Assembly (NCBI GenBank): GCA_036571765.1
Contig: BROE01000007.1
Location: 12,204,461 to 12,268,460, forward strand
Source of the DNA: Plecoglossus altivelis
Taxonomy: Eukaryota > Chordata > Actinopteri > Osmeriformes > Plecoglossidae
DNA: 64,000 nucleotides
Direction of reading: 5' to 3'
The notes under the pieces are model-generated. The model searched no databases and had not been told where the DNA came from. It was given only the letters and a program-made list of their open reading frames with translations. The position numbers and the translations under genes are program-made. Positions 11,264 through 21,877 of this stretch are shown piece by piece (the stretch's first letter is position 1; the number at the start of each line of letters is the position of its first letter).

Positions 11264-14099
11264 CGGGAAGAGAAGAGGACTGGATTTGCAGGTGGCCTAA
11301 AATAACAATGAAGATGAAAAGAAAGAGAGGATGTGTCTCTGTCTCTCAGCCCCTGCGCAAGGAACTGAGGGAGGGGGGTGGAGGAGAGGGCAGGGGGAGC
11401 AAGGGTGGGGGGGGACGGGGGGACGAGGGAGGTCTGTCTTGTTACATTAGGTCTCTCCTGGGTCTGTTTCTCCTGACGAAACCCAGTGTACTTCTGTCTT
11501 TTCCTTGGCAGTCTGGAGCAAGGTGAGACACGTCTGGGTTACATCTGCACGATGGGGTAAAAACGGAGGAGGCCAACAACAGAACTGAATGAAAATAGGA
11601 ATTACTGCATATTAAAATGACGGGTTACCTTTAGTTCGGTTCTAGTAGGCACACTGAAGTGCTTGAGGCTTGTTAACCCCAGGCTGAATATAGAGAGGGT
11701 GTCCATGAGTGTGCCGCAAGTTCTCTGAGTTGATCCTAGGTGGACATTTTCCTCAAGAACAGCATCGATTAAGGAAAAAAAATTATTGAACGCATTTGTT
11801 GAAAGATTAGTGTAAAAAAAAATCTGAAGAGATGTATTTTAATTTTTAAGAATACAATGAACACACACGCCTACGTTGTCATTTGTGTGTTATCTTTACT
11901 CTCACTCAGCATATCCACTGTTTTCTCAGCGGGCTCTTCCGTGCCCCCGTCAGGGTCCAGGCGGGTTCTTTGATGTCAGCAGTGATATGTTACCTCAGTA
12001 AACAAAAACACCATGCAGATGGACCCCAGCAGAGTCAGGCCATGAAGGACACGCTTTTATTTAAATGGCTGCTTCTCAGGGCTGACCTTCACACCTCCGG
12101 CTATCCATCAGACTCCTTTCCTCCCTGAGACTGGTGGGACCTCAGCCTTCACAATAAAAGTCTGTGACCAACCTGAAGCGACTGCAGCATACTAGGGGAG
12201 AGCATGTTTTAAATGCATTCTTTGAAAGGCTCCCGCGGAACATTTTTGAGGAATGTATTTATGTGAACATTACAAGAATAGTGAATGGGCCTTCTGATTC
12301 AGGGCACCGTGTGTGTCATGTCTAAGTTTAAGTGAGGAAAAGTACAAAAATGGAAATAATACTGCACTGCAAACCGTCTGGCCACAAATAGCATTAATCC
12401 ACAAATAACCAGTTTTTAGCATAGCAGTGGTAGCATGGTTGAGATGTATTTATGCAAATAGAACATTTGGGTCAGTTTGGCAGATTAACAGGGTAATCTT
12501 TGCTTTCAGATGCAATATCTTCAGTCCTTTGAAAGGCCATTTCAGGAATGTCCCTGTTGCGTTTTAGGGTGAAGTCACTCGCTGGTCGTCCAAGCTCTGA
12601 CAAATGTTTTCTTATGACTGCTGTTATTGCGCTTCCCGCAGAAAAAGGTCACATTCACAAAGCACAGTCAGGACTTATTTAAAGAACGGCCTTCCACTAA
12701 ATCTGCTATCATAATCAGGACTGGATGGATATTGACGCTCCTGCCAGTCTTTTATTTTGAGAAACCGCACTACCTTCTTTAATTTTCTGCCGAGGTCAAC
12801 CAGGATCTGCCAAATATGGAGAACGACTGCTCATTCAGAGCTCGGAGTTGCGTGAAATGTTGTTGCTCGTTCCTGTGCTCCTCCCCAGAGAAATGGGAAT
12901 CTATGTTAAATCAATAAAACGTAACAAGATGTACAAGATTAGTGAGAGGGAAAAGAAATATGTTTTTACTCCGTGGAAGATTTCTTTTGAGGTAATGGTT
13001 CGTCGTCATAAATTGAAAGAGATACCAACAATTTGGACCAACTGCAGTGTTTTGGCAAGCCTAAATACAATACCATCCAATTAAATCTAATACATACATT
13101 TGGCCATCCTTCTACCTTTTAAAGAAACCTCAATGGTGAAAGAACAACATTCCACATTCATTGGTTTACACTGGTGATATTAATACTATCATTACAATTG
13201 GACATGGTTTATTTTGACTGCTATTACCACTAATACAATAATAGCGTCTAATAGGGCGGCTGGATGAGGAGTTAGGGATGAGGGGATCGGCTCGGAACAC
13301 GCAGCTGCAGGGGGGTTGGGGGGGAGGGGGGGGTCAGCTGTACAGTAACACTTGACCCCTCCAGTGGGCGTGTGGAACTCCCCCCCCCCCTCCGGCGGCC
13401 TTACTGAGAGGCCAGTAACCTCCAAAGTCTTTGTTTGGTCCGTTCGCACCGAGCATAGGCCCACCATTGTGCGTCCCTGGACTCCAATGCCTTACCTCTT
13501 GTTTTCTTTGGGAAGCAGGAAATTGGATGACTGGCTACCTGCTACAACAACATCCTGTACTTGAGAAGCCGTCTTTTCACCCATACCCACCTATTATTTC
13601 CCCTTTCCATCATACGCAAGTGGTCAGCCAGCAGACTTCTGGTCCTGGGGGCCCCTAGCGTGGGCTTGTCTGAGTTCCACTCCAGTTGAGATCAAATTGG
13701 CCCCTTCCAGATGCTTCCGTTGAAAATAGTTTGGGGGCCAAACAGGGCTTAGAAGCCAGGCTCCACCTTGTCAGGTTAATAGCTCTTTGTGAGCTGATTG
13801 GAATGACAGCGATGGTGTCCATGGTGACCGTGACTCATGAGCTGCATACTCACGTCCACTTATGCCCATGTCATTACATGTCAGGTCAATTTGGCTCAAT
13901 CATAAAGATCGGCCTGCAGAGCTTCTAAACCGGACCGCTCGCTAGAATGACAGCCTCCTCAGGGATTCCCCTTCCAGGCCTGCATCTGTGTGGGCGTGAA
14001 TTAGGTTAATCAGATCTCCATTTAGGGATATCCCACTCCACCTGAGGTATTAATGAAGATAATGAGGCAAGTTACATACTTGAGGAACCTCTGTTTTTC
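11264..14099. other. Intergenic, mostly unique sequence
   Basis: G-rich to about 11430, then ordinary AT-moderate sequence. G and C runs at 13310-13333 and 13381-13391. No exon recognised on either strand. Confidence 0.55.
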
Positions 14100-14283
14100 T
14101 TTCTGTCTCTCACTCTCTCTCTTTCTCTCTTTCTCTCACTCTCTCCCTTTTTCTTTTTATCGCTTTTTCTGTTACTCCCACACTCACAGACACACATTCA
14201 CACAGTCCCCTACACAGACACACTTTCACACAGTTCCCTACACACACACACACACACACACACATACACACGTACACACACAC
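14100..14283. repeat. CT-rich then CA microsatellite beyond meox1 3' end
   Basis: CTCTCT/TTTCTC to about 14160, CA-rich from 14178, and a nearly pure CA array at 14240-14283. Confidence 0.93.
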
Positions 14284-14397
14284 AGATAGTCAGAGACATC
14301 TGTGCAACCCACAAATAAAGCATCCCAAAGAGTCACTTCATAACTCTATATCACAAGGAAGAAATGATCACGGTATTATTCTCATTTTTACAACCGA

Positions 14398-14403
14398 TTT
14401 ATT
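14398..14403 (-). promoter_or_regulatory. Candidate distal polyadenylation signal AATAAA
   Basis: Canonical hexamer on the minus strand about 610 bases after the meox1 stop. GT-rich sequence on the minus strand follows at 14283-14240. Confidence 0.3.
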
Positions 14404-14605
14404 CTTTTGCAGATTCCAAGAAGCAACATCTGCGTATTATCAATACCATTCAAACATAGAAAAGAAAAAGTATAAAAAAAGGAAAATTATTTTGACAGGA
14501 AAAGTATATTCTAGGAAAACCTGACAGCGCAACCTTGAAAAAAATCTGATCTCAAGGCACTTATGGTTTGGCAATACTGAAATGGTTTGAATTTTTGCAG
14601 GTGGT

Positions 14606-14611
14606 TTTATT
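14606..14611 (-). promoter_or_regulatory. Candidate polyadenylation signal AATAAA
   Basis: Canonical hexamer on the minus strand about 400 bases after the meox1 stop. It is one of three candidates; the others are at 14813-14808 and 14403-14398. Confidence 0.3.
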
Positions 14612-14866
14612 CAAGCGTCAAAAAGGCCATGATTACTATATGCCATCTGCGAAGATGTTCTCAAACACAATAAAATCACAAACCTGACATGTTATCACAA
14701 AACTTAAAGCTACTTTATGAACTGTCACTACTTTCTTCCCTGAATCGTGTTGATTTTTGGGAGAGTTTTCACTCCATTCCAACTCAGTCTAACATCCTGA
14801 AATTGAATTTATTCAAAATACTTTGAACGTAAAATACATTTTCTTTTGACTGACTGGCCACTTCAG

Positions 14867-14874
14867 TATTTACA
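14867..14874 (-). promoter_or_regulatory. Pumilio-type element in meox1 3' UTR
   Basis: The minus strand reads TGTAAATA, a perfect match to the Pumilio response element TGTANATA, 140 bases after the stop codon. It lies before every candidate polyadenylation signal, so it would be in all transcript forms. An 8-base match can occur by chance. Confidence 0.3.
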
Positions 14875-15013
14875 AATAAGAAACACAAATAGATTTGTCC
14901 AGAGGTGACTAGGGGGATAAAAAGAGTCCTTTAGAAATGCTCTGTTCCTGTTGGCTAATCGCCCAGAGAGGTGAGGGGTTGATGTCCAGTTAAGGCGAGC
15001 AGGCCTGGACGGA

Positions 15014-15136
15014 TCACTCTGAACTGGGCGACGCTGCTGAGTCTATGTCGTCTGTCTCCAGGTCGTTGGGAGAGGCCGGTTGTCCTCCTTTCACTCTCTT
15101 CCACTTCATCCTCCTGTTCTGGAACCACACTTTCAC
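15014..15136 (-). CDS. meox1: meox1 coding exon 3 (recognition helix and C-terminus)
   Basis: The exon encodes the last 40 residues and TGA. It starts with VKVWFQNRRMKWKRVK, which is homeodomain helix 3 with Trp48, Phe49, Gln50, Asn51 and Arg53, the DNA-contacting signature. It continues with GGQPASPND, an acidic ETDDID patch and ends SAASPSSE. The KRVKGGQP extension just after helix 3 is diagnostic of the MEOX family. The acceptor is a pyrimidine tract ending CTCCAG at 15137. The open frame appears to continue upstream through the N run, but that is an artefact of translating N; the acceptor defines the exon. Confidence 0.96.
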   Translation of the reverse strand: MKVWFQNRRMKWKRVKGGQPASPNDLETDDIDSAASPSSE

Positions 15137-18077
15137 CTGGAGGAGGGCGAAAGAAGTGTTACTAGTCGCAGGTTGTTGTTTTGTTTTGGGGGGGGNNNNN
15201 NNNNNNNNNNNNNNNNNNNNNNNNNNNNNNNNNNNNNNNNNNNNNNNNNNNNNNNNNNNNNNNNNNNNNNNNNNNNNNNNNNNNNNNNNNNNNNNNNNNN
15301 NNNNNNNNNNNNNNNNNNNNNNNNNNNNNNNNNNNNNNNNNNNNNNNNNNNNNNNNNNNNNNNNNNNNNNNNNNNNNNNNNNNNNNNNNNNNNNNNNNNN
15401 NNNNNNNNNNNNNNNNNNNNNNNNNNNNNNNNNNNNNNNNNNNNNNNNNNNNNNNNNNNNNNNNNNNNNNNNNNNNNNNNNNNNNNNNNNNNNNNNNNNN
15501 NNNNNNNNNNNNNNNNNNNNNNNNNNNNNNNNNNNNNNNNNNNNNNNNNNNNNNNNNNNNNNNNNNNNNNNNNNNNNNNNNNNNNNNNNNNNNNNNNNNN
15601 NNNNNNNNNNNNNNNNNNNNNNNNNNNNNNNNGGGGGCAGATTTAGCGTGGAATGAACAGACCTCAGCAGGCAAACAGAGAATGTCCTGATTGTTAAAGT
15701 TGAACGTTCTGAATGTGACCGTGACAGCTGATAACTCTTGTGCTTCACACTGACCAGGGACAGTCTGGTGTGAAATCAGTCGCATTATTAGAGGTCTGCA
15801 GTCCTTCAGTATATCACCGAGGTCCCAGGGATCAACAGGGAGACTATCCAGGATGTGGCCACTGACAGTCCTGTGCACCATCATCCCTGCTGAGTTGCCA
15901 TGATTAGTTACTAAGATGAATTCAGTTGTCTAGCATCTCTTCACCGGACTTATGACATCATTTCCCCTGAGTCCGATCCGCCACCACGCTGCGTCGACAA
16001 AGCCCCCCTGGTTTCTGTCCAGGCCGTACGTGACCCCCAAATGTCACTCTTGGCGTTCCCCCACGGCAACAAAACGACATCTGTTCCCACACTATTAATA
16101 AAAGTCTCTCTTGTCTTGTGATATTGCCTGCTCCATGGGTCTGACAGAATGGCGTTGGGCCAAGACATGTAGGACGCATCGGAAAAAAGGTCGCGCTGGG
16201 AGCTGGACAGGGACTCGGAGCCCCAGAGCTGGGCTGGGACCTGGCTGGCTCTCTGCGGCCGGAGGCCTGGGAATGTCATCTAGGAGCTGGGTCACTAAGG
16301 AGCTGAAGCCTCATTAGCAGGGTCTGGGACAGGGACTGGGGCAGGAACTAAGACTGGGTCTAGGACTATGTCTGGGGAGGAGGAACACAGTAGATTTCTT
16401 ACAAATGTTAGCTTGCTCTCACCAGGATCTTCCTGCCACCCACTCTCAAACACACAATCATTTTCATCTGGTTTCTGACACTCCTATCCAGAAGTAAATG
16501 CAGTGTGCTAATGGTTGAGAGGTTAATCATGGTCAAAGCCATCCAAGATGTATTGACTTACATACATTCCACCTTTATAATTATCACCTAAAACATTAGA
16601 ATCAATTTGCGTTGGCGAGTTTTCATTGATGAGACGGATGTATTGTGTGTAGGCTGCTATGTAAGGGGACGATATAAGATTAGTCTCGGACTGTCTGTGT
16701 TTTAGCCTTGGGGAAGCAGCCTTCAGTCAACCCACGCTAGGAGTGAGAGGTGTCCGTTTACCCGTCTCTCTGTTTACCTGTCTGTCTGTTTACCTATCTC
16801 TCTGCTTGTTTACCTGTCTCTCTGTGAGATCCAGGTTGACTGCAATCTCGTACCGCCGCAGTCTGGTCAGATAGTTGTGGTGGGTGAACTCCGCCTCTAA
16901 CTCCCGGAGCTGCTCCTTGGTAAACGCCGTGCGCTCCTTCCTCGCTTTGCAGTTGGAGTCGACCTTGAAGCTGGAGTCCTGTATGTCTGGAGAACGGAAA
17001 AGGGAGGAGTAGGGGAAATAAAAGAATGTTAAGTGTCCGCAATGAGACTGTTTGGATATCGTGGTCTCACAATGCAGCGATCATCAGTGCACTTCACTCC
17101 AGTCAGGTGTTTGGGTTTCAATACAAAAGACACGGTTGTACTATGAGAGGAGACAGTCTGCATTCGAAAAACACTTGCAGCTCCACGATAACGTGCCAAA
17201 GGATATTGCCTGCATGTGTTTACATGCGAGTTCACTTAACAAGCAATTCATAACTTTTCAACGTGGCCAATCAGCAACCACGCATGGGCATTTATTACGT
17301 AGACCTCACTGACATTACTGGCCAACAAACCACAACTACAAAGAGGACGTGCAAAGCCTCGTCGAGAAAGACCACCAGTCCGACGCAGCCCACCCTGTCG
17401 GTAGAGCCCTGACAGGAGCAGAGAGTGTGGGACCGCTGCCCCGGACAGAGGCCACCAGCTCGGCCCACAGAGGGCTTGAGTTAGGCAGGAATGCAGCGGA
17501 ACATCGTTAAATCCTCTAACAAAAGAACAAAGACAGCGATGTGTCCGGTTCCAACGCGGGTGTCTGTGGGACGGCCCTTCTGCCCAGCCTGGACAGCCGT
17601 TTCAGGGCTCCGTAACACAACCTGACAGCCCCTGGTCCTCTAAGACTTTGTGAAAAATAGCAAAGCGTTGGAACGGCCGTGTGAGATAATTGAGGTGGAA
17701 TTATGTCCATGCAACACATCGATTTGTCAGTGTCTGTGGACCACATTTGTCCCGTTATAATTTTTTGTGGCTTTTACATTGGTAAATGAGACAATTTGAA
17801 GGATATTTAAAAAAAATTATAATAATTGTTCGTATTTTCAAGGAAAATCCATGAGAGCTTATTATGATTTTCTCTCTTCTTTAACTTTAGATTTTTATTC
17901 GATGGTTTGGGTTCGGGTGATAATTGTGCATTGGTAGCGACACGAAATGCTGATGTAATCTCAAGAAAATGGTTCTAATTTGTCAAAGTAAGAGGTTTTT
18001 CCTTGTGCTTGCCAGAGTTCTGAGCCAGACTGTGAAATGGACTGCAGAGCCTAGTCCAGATGTCTGTGTAACTCCAG

Positions 18078-18119
<42 letters not shown>

Positions 18120-21100
18120 GGAGGTAAATGTGCGCACATGCAAGGGCTTGTGTCCGTCTGTCCGTGAGCGTGAGCTTGCATTTGTGCACGTACTTATTTG
18201 AGTGGGTATTTCCAGTCTTTATGTAATGTTGTGTGCGTGACCACGCCACAGAGAACGACCCTGCACCAGTCTACCTGTGGCCTCAATCTCATGTAGCGAA
18301 CGCCTTATTAGCCTCATTAAAGACCCATTAATGATGGCCTGTTCCGAGAGAGCTGTTCTGTTTCGCTCTGGTGCTGTGTCTGAGATGTGAGAACAGGGTT
18401 AGCTAGCTGAACACCTGGTAGGACAGATTTAGGGGGTGCACACACTGGTTTTCACTGAACAGCCCCCCAATAAATATCCTGCACAGCTAGAGCCTGTAAA
18501 CTTATGAGGAACCACTCCCACAACCAGCAGGGCTCCACAAGACAAACAACTTTTGGCATCTAGGCAGAGTGGGCCAAAGTCATTTGTCTCAATTACCACC
18601 AAATTAAGCCAGTTGTAAAAGTGTGATTACTTTGTAATGCAAACACAGTTTGCAAAACAACGCCATAACAATGCCACAATTGGTGATTTGTGTTAGAAGA
18701 TCAAATATATCTATTTGTTAAGCTATTTATACTGTACAAGCAATATCTGGACAAGTGTGACAGGATGTTTTTCGGTCACAATAAAATAGAAATGTAGTTT
18801 GTGTTTTGTTCTATAGTGTTTTTATGATGTTACATTTCTTACCGATCTGACAAATGAAAGCCAGATGTTGATGTAAAATGGCAACAAATCACAATCTACA
18901 GTAGTAATGGTTTACTCATCTTTTTTTCTGTCCTACATATTCTGATATTCCACATCAGTAGACTTATTCCAGAGATAACCATGAACGTAAAAGTTACAAT
19001 TTGATGTTGTCTTTCACAAACATGTAATATTATCCTCACATTAACCACATGAAGGATTATAAATGGACAGCCGAGCCTAAAAATGCTGGAGTCAAACTGA
19101 ATGACCTTCTGAGATCTGTATTGTGCCAACTGAATCTGCGGAAAAGAGACAGTGAGCCACCGTAGTAGGGCACAACCATACACGCCACCATAGTAGGGCA
19201 CAACCATACACGCCATCCTAGTCTGTTCACTGCAGCCCCACAGGGCAGTTTCCCCAAGACTAGCATGTGTATGACAGTCTGATTGGCTTGGTCTGGAACC
19301 CAGACCCTGGGCAGTGGTCTACAGTGTTGCACGTGCTCAGTGGGAGATTCGGTTACGGTCTAACGACAGGAAAATGTCAATGGATAAGAATTTGAAAGTG
19401 AGGTTGCAGGCAAGTGATTTTACCAGACGTGGTCTGGCATGTTTTCAGTGCAGTGAAGAAGGGTTACGACAAGGTAACCAAAAGGGAAAAAGGGGGAAAT
19501 CTATATTCCCTCCTAAACAAAGATCCTATAACCTGTCTGCCACCCCCAGAAAGCGTTCGATTTCTCACACTTTTGTCAAAATGATTCAGCTGACACCAGA
19601 TCGTCAGAGCACGTTGTGCATCTAGTTTGTAACTGAATCAGACATTGATGGGAGTGAGACAATACTTGATGTACATTTTCATCATTCCAGTACAGGTTTT
19701 ATGGCAAAAGTTGAGATGTGAATTTGATGCCTGCAACAGATGTGCTTCTGCTTCTCTGTCTTTCAGCAAGCATGAAATGACAAGTATTTCAGCGACACGT
19801 CTAAATAAATTAGAACACTTCCCATTACACTTAAACTGCCGGCCATTAAAAGTTGGTGTGACTTTAGAGTTTCAGAACGTCATGGATATCCCTTACAGAA
19901 ACTTCCTTTCATTTTTTTTTTATTGCGAGAAATATGAGAACGGAAATTATATGTCAGAATGAAAATAAACAATGCAACAGAATCCGGTTGTGATTATACT
20001 TCATGTTATTGGAAGATTAAGACTTGATTTTACGACCTGAGAAAGAGATTTACACTTTTATCTACTGGCATGTTGCATTTGATTTGTTTGGCTTGGCAAT
20101 GAAACCTTTTGAAATTACCCACCAGCCCACCCCCCTCCCCTCCCCCCCCACCCCCATACACAGCTAAAATCAACCTCATGGCATACCACAAATATTTGGC
20201 CAACACTATTCAATTTGATTGGGTTCCTGTGATGTGCTCAACGTTATTACAATACAACAATGGTCTATTTTAAAAAGGAACCACAGATGGTATGTGAGGT
20301 TTGATGCCACATTCATCTTTTCACCCTATCGTTCAGCTTGGAGGACAATGAGAGGATGCAACTGGTCCACTCTGGGTTTCCAACAGTGTGGTCACCTTTC
20401 ACATACCCATCTAACGAGACCGGTAGTTCAAATGACATTTGGTCAGGAATTCTACCTTGGCCAGGTCTAACATAGGCCATTGCACAAAGAGCGTAATGAA
20501 TCCATGAGAGAATTTCTCACCGTCTGATTCAGTAGTTATGGTGTCACTTTACTGATTGGCTATCGTGTTGTGATTGTATGAGCAAAAGTCAATCAAACTA
20601 AACGTGCTTGATCTCAGGCACGGTAATTGCAGAGCCGTGAGTAAGAGTACGTGTCGTTGGCCTCCCTTCTCTGACAGCAAGCGCAGCACGCCCAGCGCTC
20701 TGTGGGCGTCACGTGACGCATCACACACTCACCTGTCGTGTCCCTCTTCCTCTTGGAACTCTTCTTTTCTGTCTCGGCTGACGACGCCACGCTCTGCGGC
20801 GAGTACTCCCCCTCCAGACCCCCGGGCGCTGCTCCTGGCAGCCTGTCGCCCCCCGCACTGTCCATCTCCCCCCCTACGCCCCCCACAGCCACAGGGCCGG
20901 CCGGACAGGCCTCCTGCCCCCTGCCCCTCGCCTCGCAGATGGGGAACTGCCAGTCGGAGTGCTGGAAGCCCCCTCCGTGAGGCTCCTGGTAGAGTCTGTC
21001 GTCGCGCGGGTAGGCGGCATGTGGCGCCGGCACCAGGCAGGAAGTGGAGAAGTCCGTGTAGGCCAGGAACTCAGGCTTCTGGTGCAGGGAGAAGGAGGTC

Positions 21101-21219
21101 TGCTGGTAGGATGTCTGGAGGCCCGCTCCAGGGACCCCTGAGTGAGGGTTCCTCACACACCCCCAGATCGGGCTGCCGGGGTGGGAACTGCGCATGCAGC
21201 TGCTGGCTGGCTGATCCAT
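15014..21219 (-). CDS. meox1: meox1, mesenchyme homeobox 1 (three coding exons)
   Basis: The CDS is the minus-strand join of 21219-20733, 16986-16814 and 15136-15014 (783 bases, 260 residues). MEOX1 is a nuclear Antennapedia-like homeodomain transcription factor acting in somites, in sclerotome and muscle precursors. Visible features are an N-terminal SSCMRS and WGCVRNPHS block (residues 6-27), a middle region rich in Pro, Gly and Ser, a basic KKSSKRKR stretch (152-159), the homeodomain (177-236) and a C-terminal ASPSSE. The N-terminal block, HQKPEFLA, ETEKKSS and the ending match the MEOX1 family as I know it. The His/Gln-rich run typical of MEOX2 is absent. Human MEOX1 is 254 residues, so the length fits. 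The start at 21219 has A at -3 and G at +4, a strong Kozak context. Intron 1 is phase 1 (3746 bases). Intron 2 is phase 0 (1677 bases, including 437 N). I see no frameshift or premature stop. Confidence 0.95.
15196..15632. other. Assembly gap of 437 N
   Basis: Unknown sequence inside meox1 intron 2. G runs border both sides (about nine G before, five after), so the assembly probably broke at a homopolymer or G-rich repeat. Apparent long ORFs across it on both strands are artefacts. Confidence 0.99.
16319..16378. repeat. Degenerate GGGACTGG-like short repeat in intron 2
   Basis: Successive variants such as GGTCTGGGACAGGGACTGGG and GGACTATGTCTGGGG suggest a decayed 6- to 12-base tandem array. 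Confidence 0.4.
16814..16986 (-). CDS. meox1: meox1 coding exon 2 (homeodomain helices 1-2)
   Basis: This 173-base exon encodes residues 163-220. It reads DIQDSSFKVDS, then ARKERTAFTKEQLRELEAEF and the rest of homeodomain positions 1-44. Arg5, Phe8, Leu16 and Phe20 of the homeodomain are all in place. The acceptor is a pyrimidine-rich tract ending CTCCAG at 16987. The other AG, six bases further in, would put the homeodomain out of frame with exon 1. The donor is CAG|GTAAAC, and the exon ends exactly after Gln44 of the homeodomain, a classic intron position in homeobox genes. Confidence 0.96.
18082..18117. repeat. (GT)18 microsatellite in meox1 intron 1
   Basis: Uninterrupted GT dinucleotides, 36 bases. 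Likely polymorphic, as such arrays usually are. Confidence 0.97.
19156..19211. repeat. 28-base tandem duplication in meox1 intron 1
   Basis: Two adjacent copies of a 28-base unit starting GCCACC and containing TAGTAGGGCACAACC, differing at one base (CGTAG versus CATAG), followed by the first four bases of a third copy. Confidence 0.93.
20733..21219 (-). CDS. meox1: meox1 coding exon 1 (N-terminal region)
   Basis: The exon encodes residues 1-162 and the first base of codon 163. It opens with MDQPASSCMRS and ends in a serine/lysine-rich stretch (ETEKKSSKRKRDTT). The donor reads ACAG|GTGAGT, a near-perfect splice site. The reading frame is open a few codons further upstream (to about 21234) but has no in-frame ATG there, and the family aligns from the MDQ methionine. 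Reading past the donor gives a stop within a few codons, which supports the exon end. The Pro/Gly/Ser-rich composition is typical of the poorly conserved N-terminal half of MEOX proteins. Confidence 0.94.
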
Positions 21220-21716
21220 AGTGACACAGGACACACACTCTCCACACCCGCACGCACTGCACAGACTTGAGAGTCAAACAGCCCTGAAGTTGAGCTCTTG
21301 CTTGATATGCTGGAGGTTGTCCCTTCAGAGAGCTGTCTGCACGCGTCGCTGTTGTGGAGGTGTCCTCTGAAGAAGGCTGGCTTCAGATGCACATCCTCTC
21401 CCTGCACATCCACCTCAGGACTCTCTCTCCGGTTCTGACAAGGACTGTCGGCTGTGGATGCCTGTCTCTCTCTCAGTCCAACATGCGAGGAAGGACGACT
21501 TCCTGTGGCCGCGTGTCTCCCGTCTGCGTGTGTGCGCGCGTGTGTGTGCGCGTGTGTGCGCGCGCTCCAACGTTGCTCCGCGGCTCCTCTATCCACACTT
21601 CTCTCACACTCTCTCGCTCTCTCTTTCACACGATCGGTGATGTGACTGGCTTGTGGCTGGTGGGAGGCTCAGCATCTACAGCTCCCTGATCTGGGCTGGC
21701 TGTTTTCACAGTTCTA
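21220..21716 (-). other. meox1: Putative meox1 5' untranslated region
   Basis: This is the interval between the start codon and the expected initiation point of the TATA-like box near 21750. It contains a 41-base perfectly alternating purine-pyrimidine tract (21525-21565) and CT-rich stretches. The transcription start is inferred, and an upstream non-coding exon cannot be excluded. Confidence 0.35.
21525..21565. repeat. Alternating GT/GC tract in the meox1 leader
   Basis: Forty-one bases alternate strictly between pyrimidine and purine, mixing GT and GC steps. Such tracts readily adopt Z-DNA under negative supercoiling. Confidence 0.9.
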
Positions 21717-21745
21717 AAGGCATTCTTGACAACCGATCCCTCCTC

Positions 21746-21754
21746 CCTTTTAAA
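21746..21754 (-). promoter_or_regulatory. TATA-like box, candidate meox1 promoter
   Basis: The minus strand reads TTTAAAAGG, a TATA variant 527 bases upstream of the ATG. It predicts initiation near 21716-21720. A similar TTTAAAAG occurs near 21940, so the choice is uncertain. Confidence 0.3.
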
Positions 21755-21795
21755 CGCATAGGTGGGAAAGAGAGGCAAGTTTATGGAGTGTAACG

Positions 21796-21802
21796 TGAGT
21801 CA
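21796..21802. promoter_or_regulatory. AP-1 consensus TGAGTCA
   Basis: Perfect palindromic AP-1 heptamer about 45 bases upstream of the TATA-like box. It is followed directly by TTGTGGG, which resembles a RUNX core. Position favours a proximal promoter element, but it is a short match. Confidence 0.3.
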
Positions 21803-21877
21803 TTGTGGGAGGAGCTCCCAGACTAGGCCACATGTTGGTGCCTACTCTACCCTCCGTCCAGCCCTGCCTCATCAACT

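Larger units (their letters stand above)
14398..15013 (-). other. meox1: Probable meox1 3' untranslated region
   Basis: This AT-rich, non-repetitive stretch follows the stop codon. It carries three AATAAA hexamers on the minus strand, at 14813-14808, 14611-14606 and 14403-14398, giving 3' UTRs of about 200, 400 or 610 bases. A CA array (GT on the minus strand) lies about 110 bases beyond the last hexamer and could act as a GU-rich downstream element. Which site is used cannot be told from sequence alone. Confidence 0.5.
15137..16813 (-). other. meox1: meox1 intron 2, with assembly gap
   Basis: Phase 0 intron between homeodomain residues 44 and 45. It contains the 437-base N run and a degenerate GGGACTGG-like stretch at about 16319-16378. 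Nothing else recognisable. Confidence 0.85.
16987..20732 (-). other. meox1: meox1 intron 1 (3746 bases)
   Basis: Phase 1 intron with a GTGAGT donor and a pyrimidine-rich CTCCAG acceptor. It holds a GT array (18082-18117), a 28-base tandem duplication (19156-19211) and a C-rich tract (about 20119-20157). An AT-rich block at about 18290-18345 may be a conserved non-coding element. ORFs inside it show no homology I recognise. Confidence 0.85.

Noticed and set aside
10501..11300. Several 110-210 residue frames rich in Ser, Pro, Arg or Glu
   Set aside because: Translations of purine, pyrimidine and CA arrays.
15014..15884. Long open frames running through the N block on both strands
   Set aside because: N is translated as unknown residue, so the frames stay open artificially. 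Only 15014-15136 is a real exon.
16980..16986. Alternative intron 1 acceptor six bases inside exon 2
   Set aside because: It would shift the frame relative to exon 1 and destroy the homeodomain.
17190..17460. Possible exon or transposon fragment in intron 1 near the acceptor
   Set aside because: The sequence is non-repetitive and partly open, but I recognise neither a protein motif nor terminal repeats.
15014..21219. Assignment to meox2 instead of meox1
   Set aside because: There is no His/Gln-rich run in the N-terminal half, and the WGC(V)RNPHS, HQKPEFLA and terminal ASPSSE pattern fits MEOX1 better.
20614..21234. A 206-residue single-exon reading frame beginning at 21234
   Set aside because: It begins at a GTG rather than ATG and runs past the GTGAGT donor at 20732. 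The ATG at 21219 and the splice donor fit the MEOX family.
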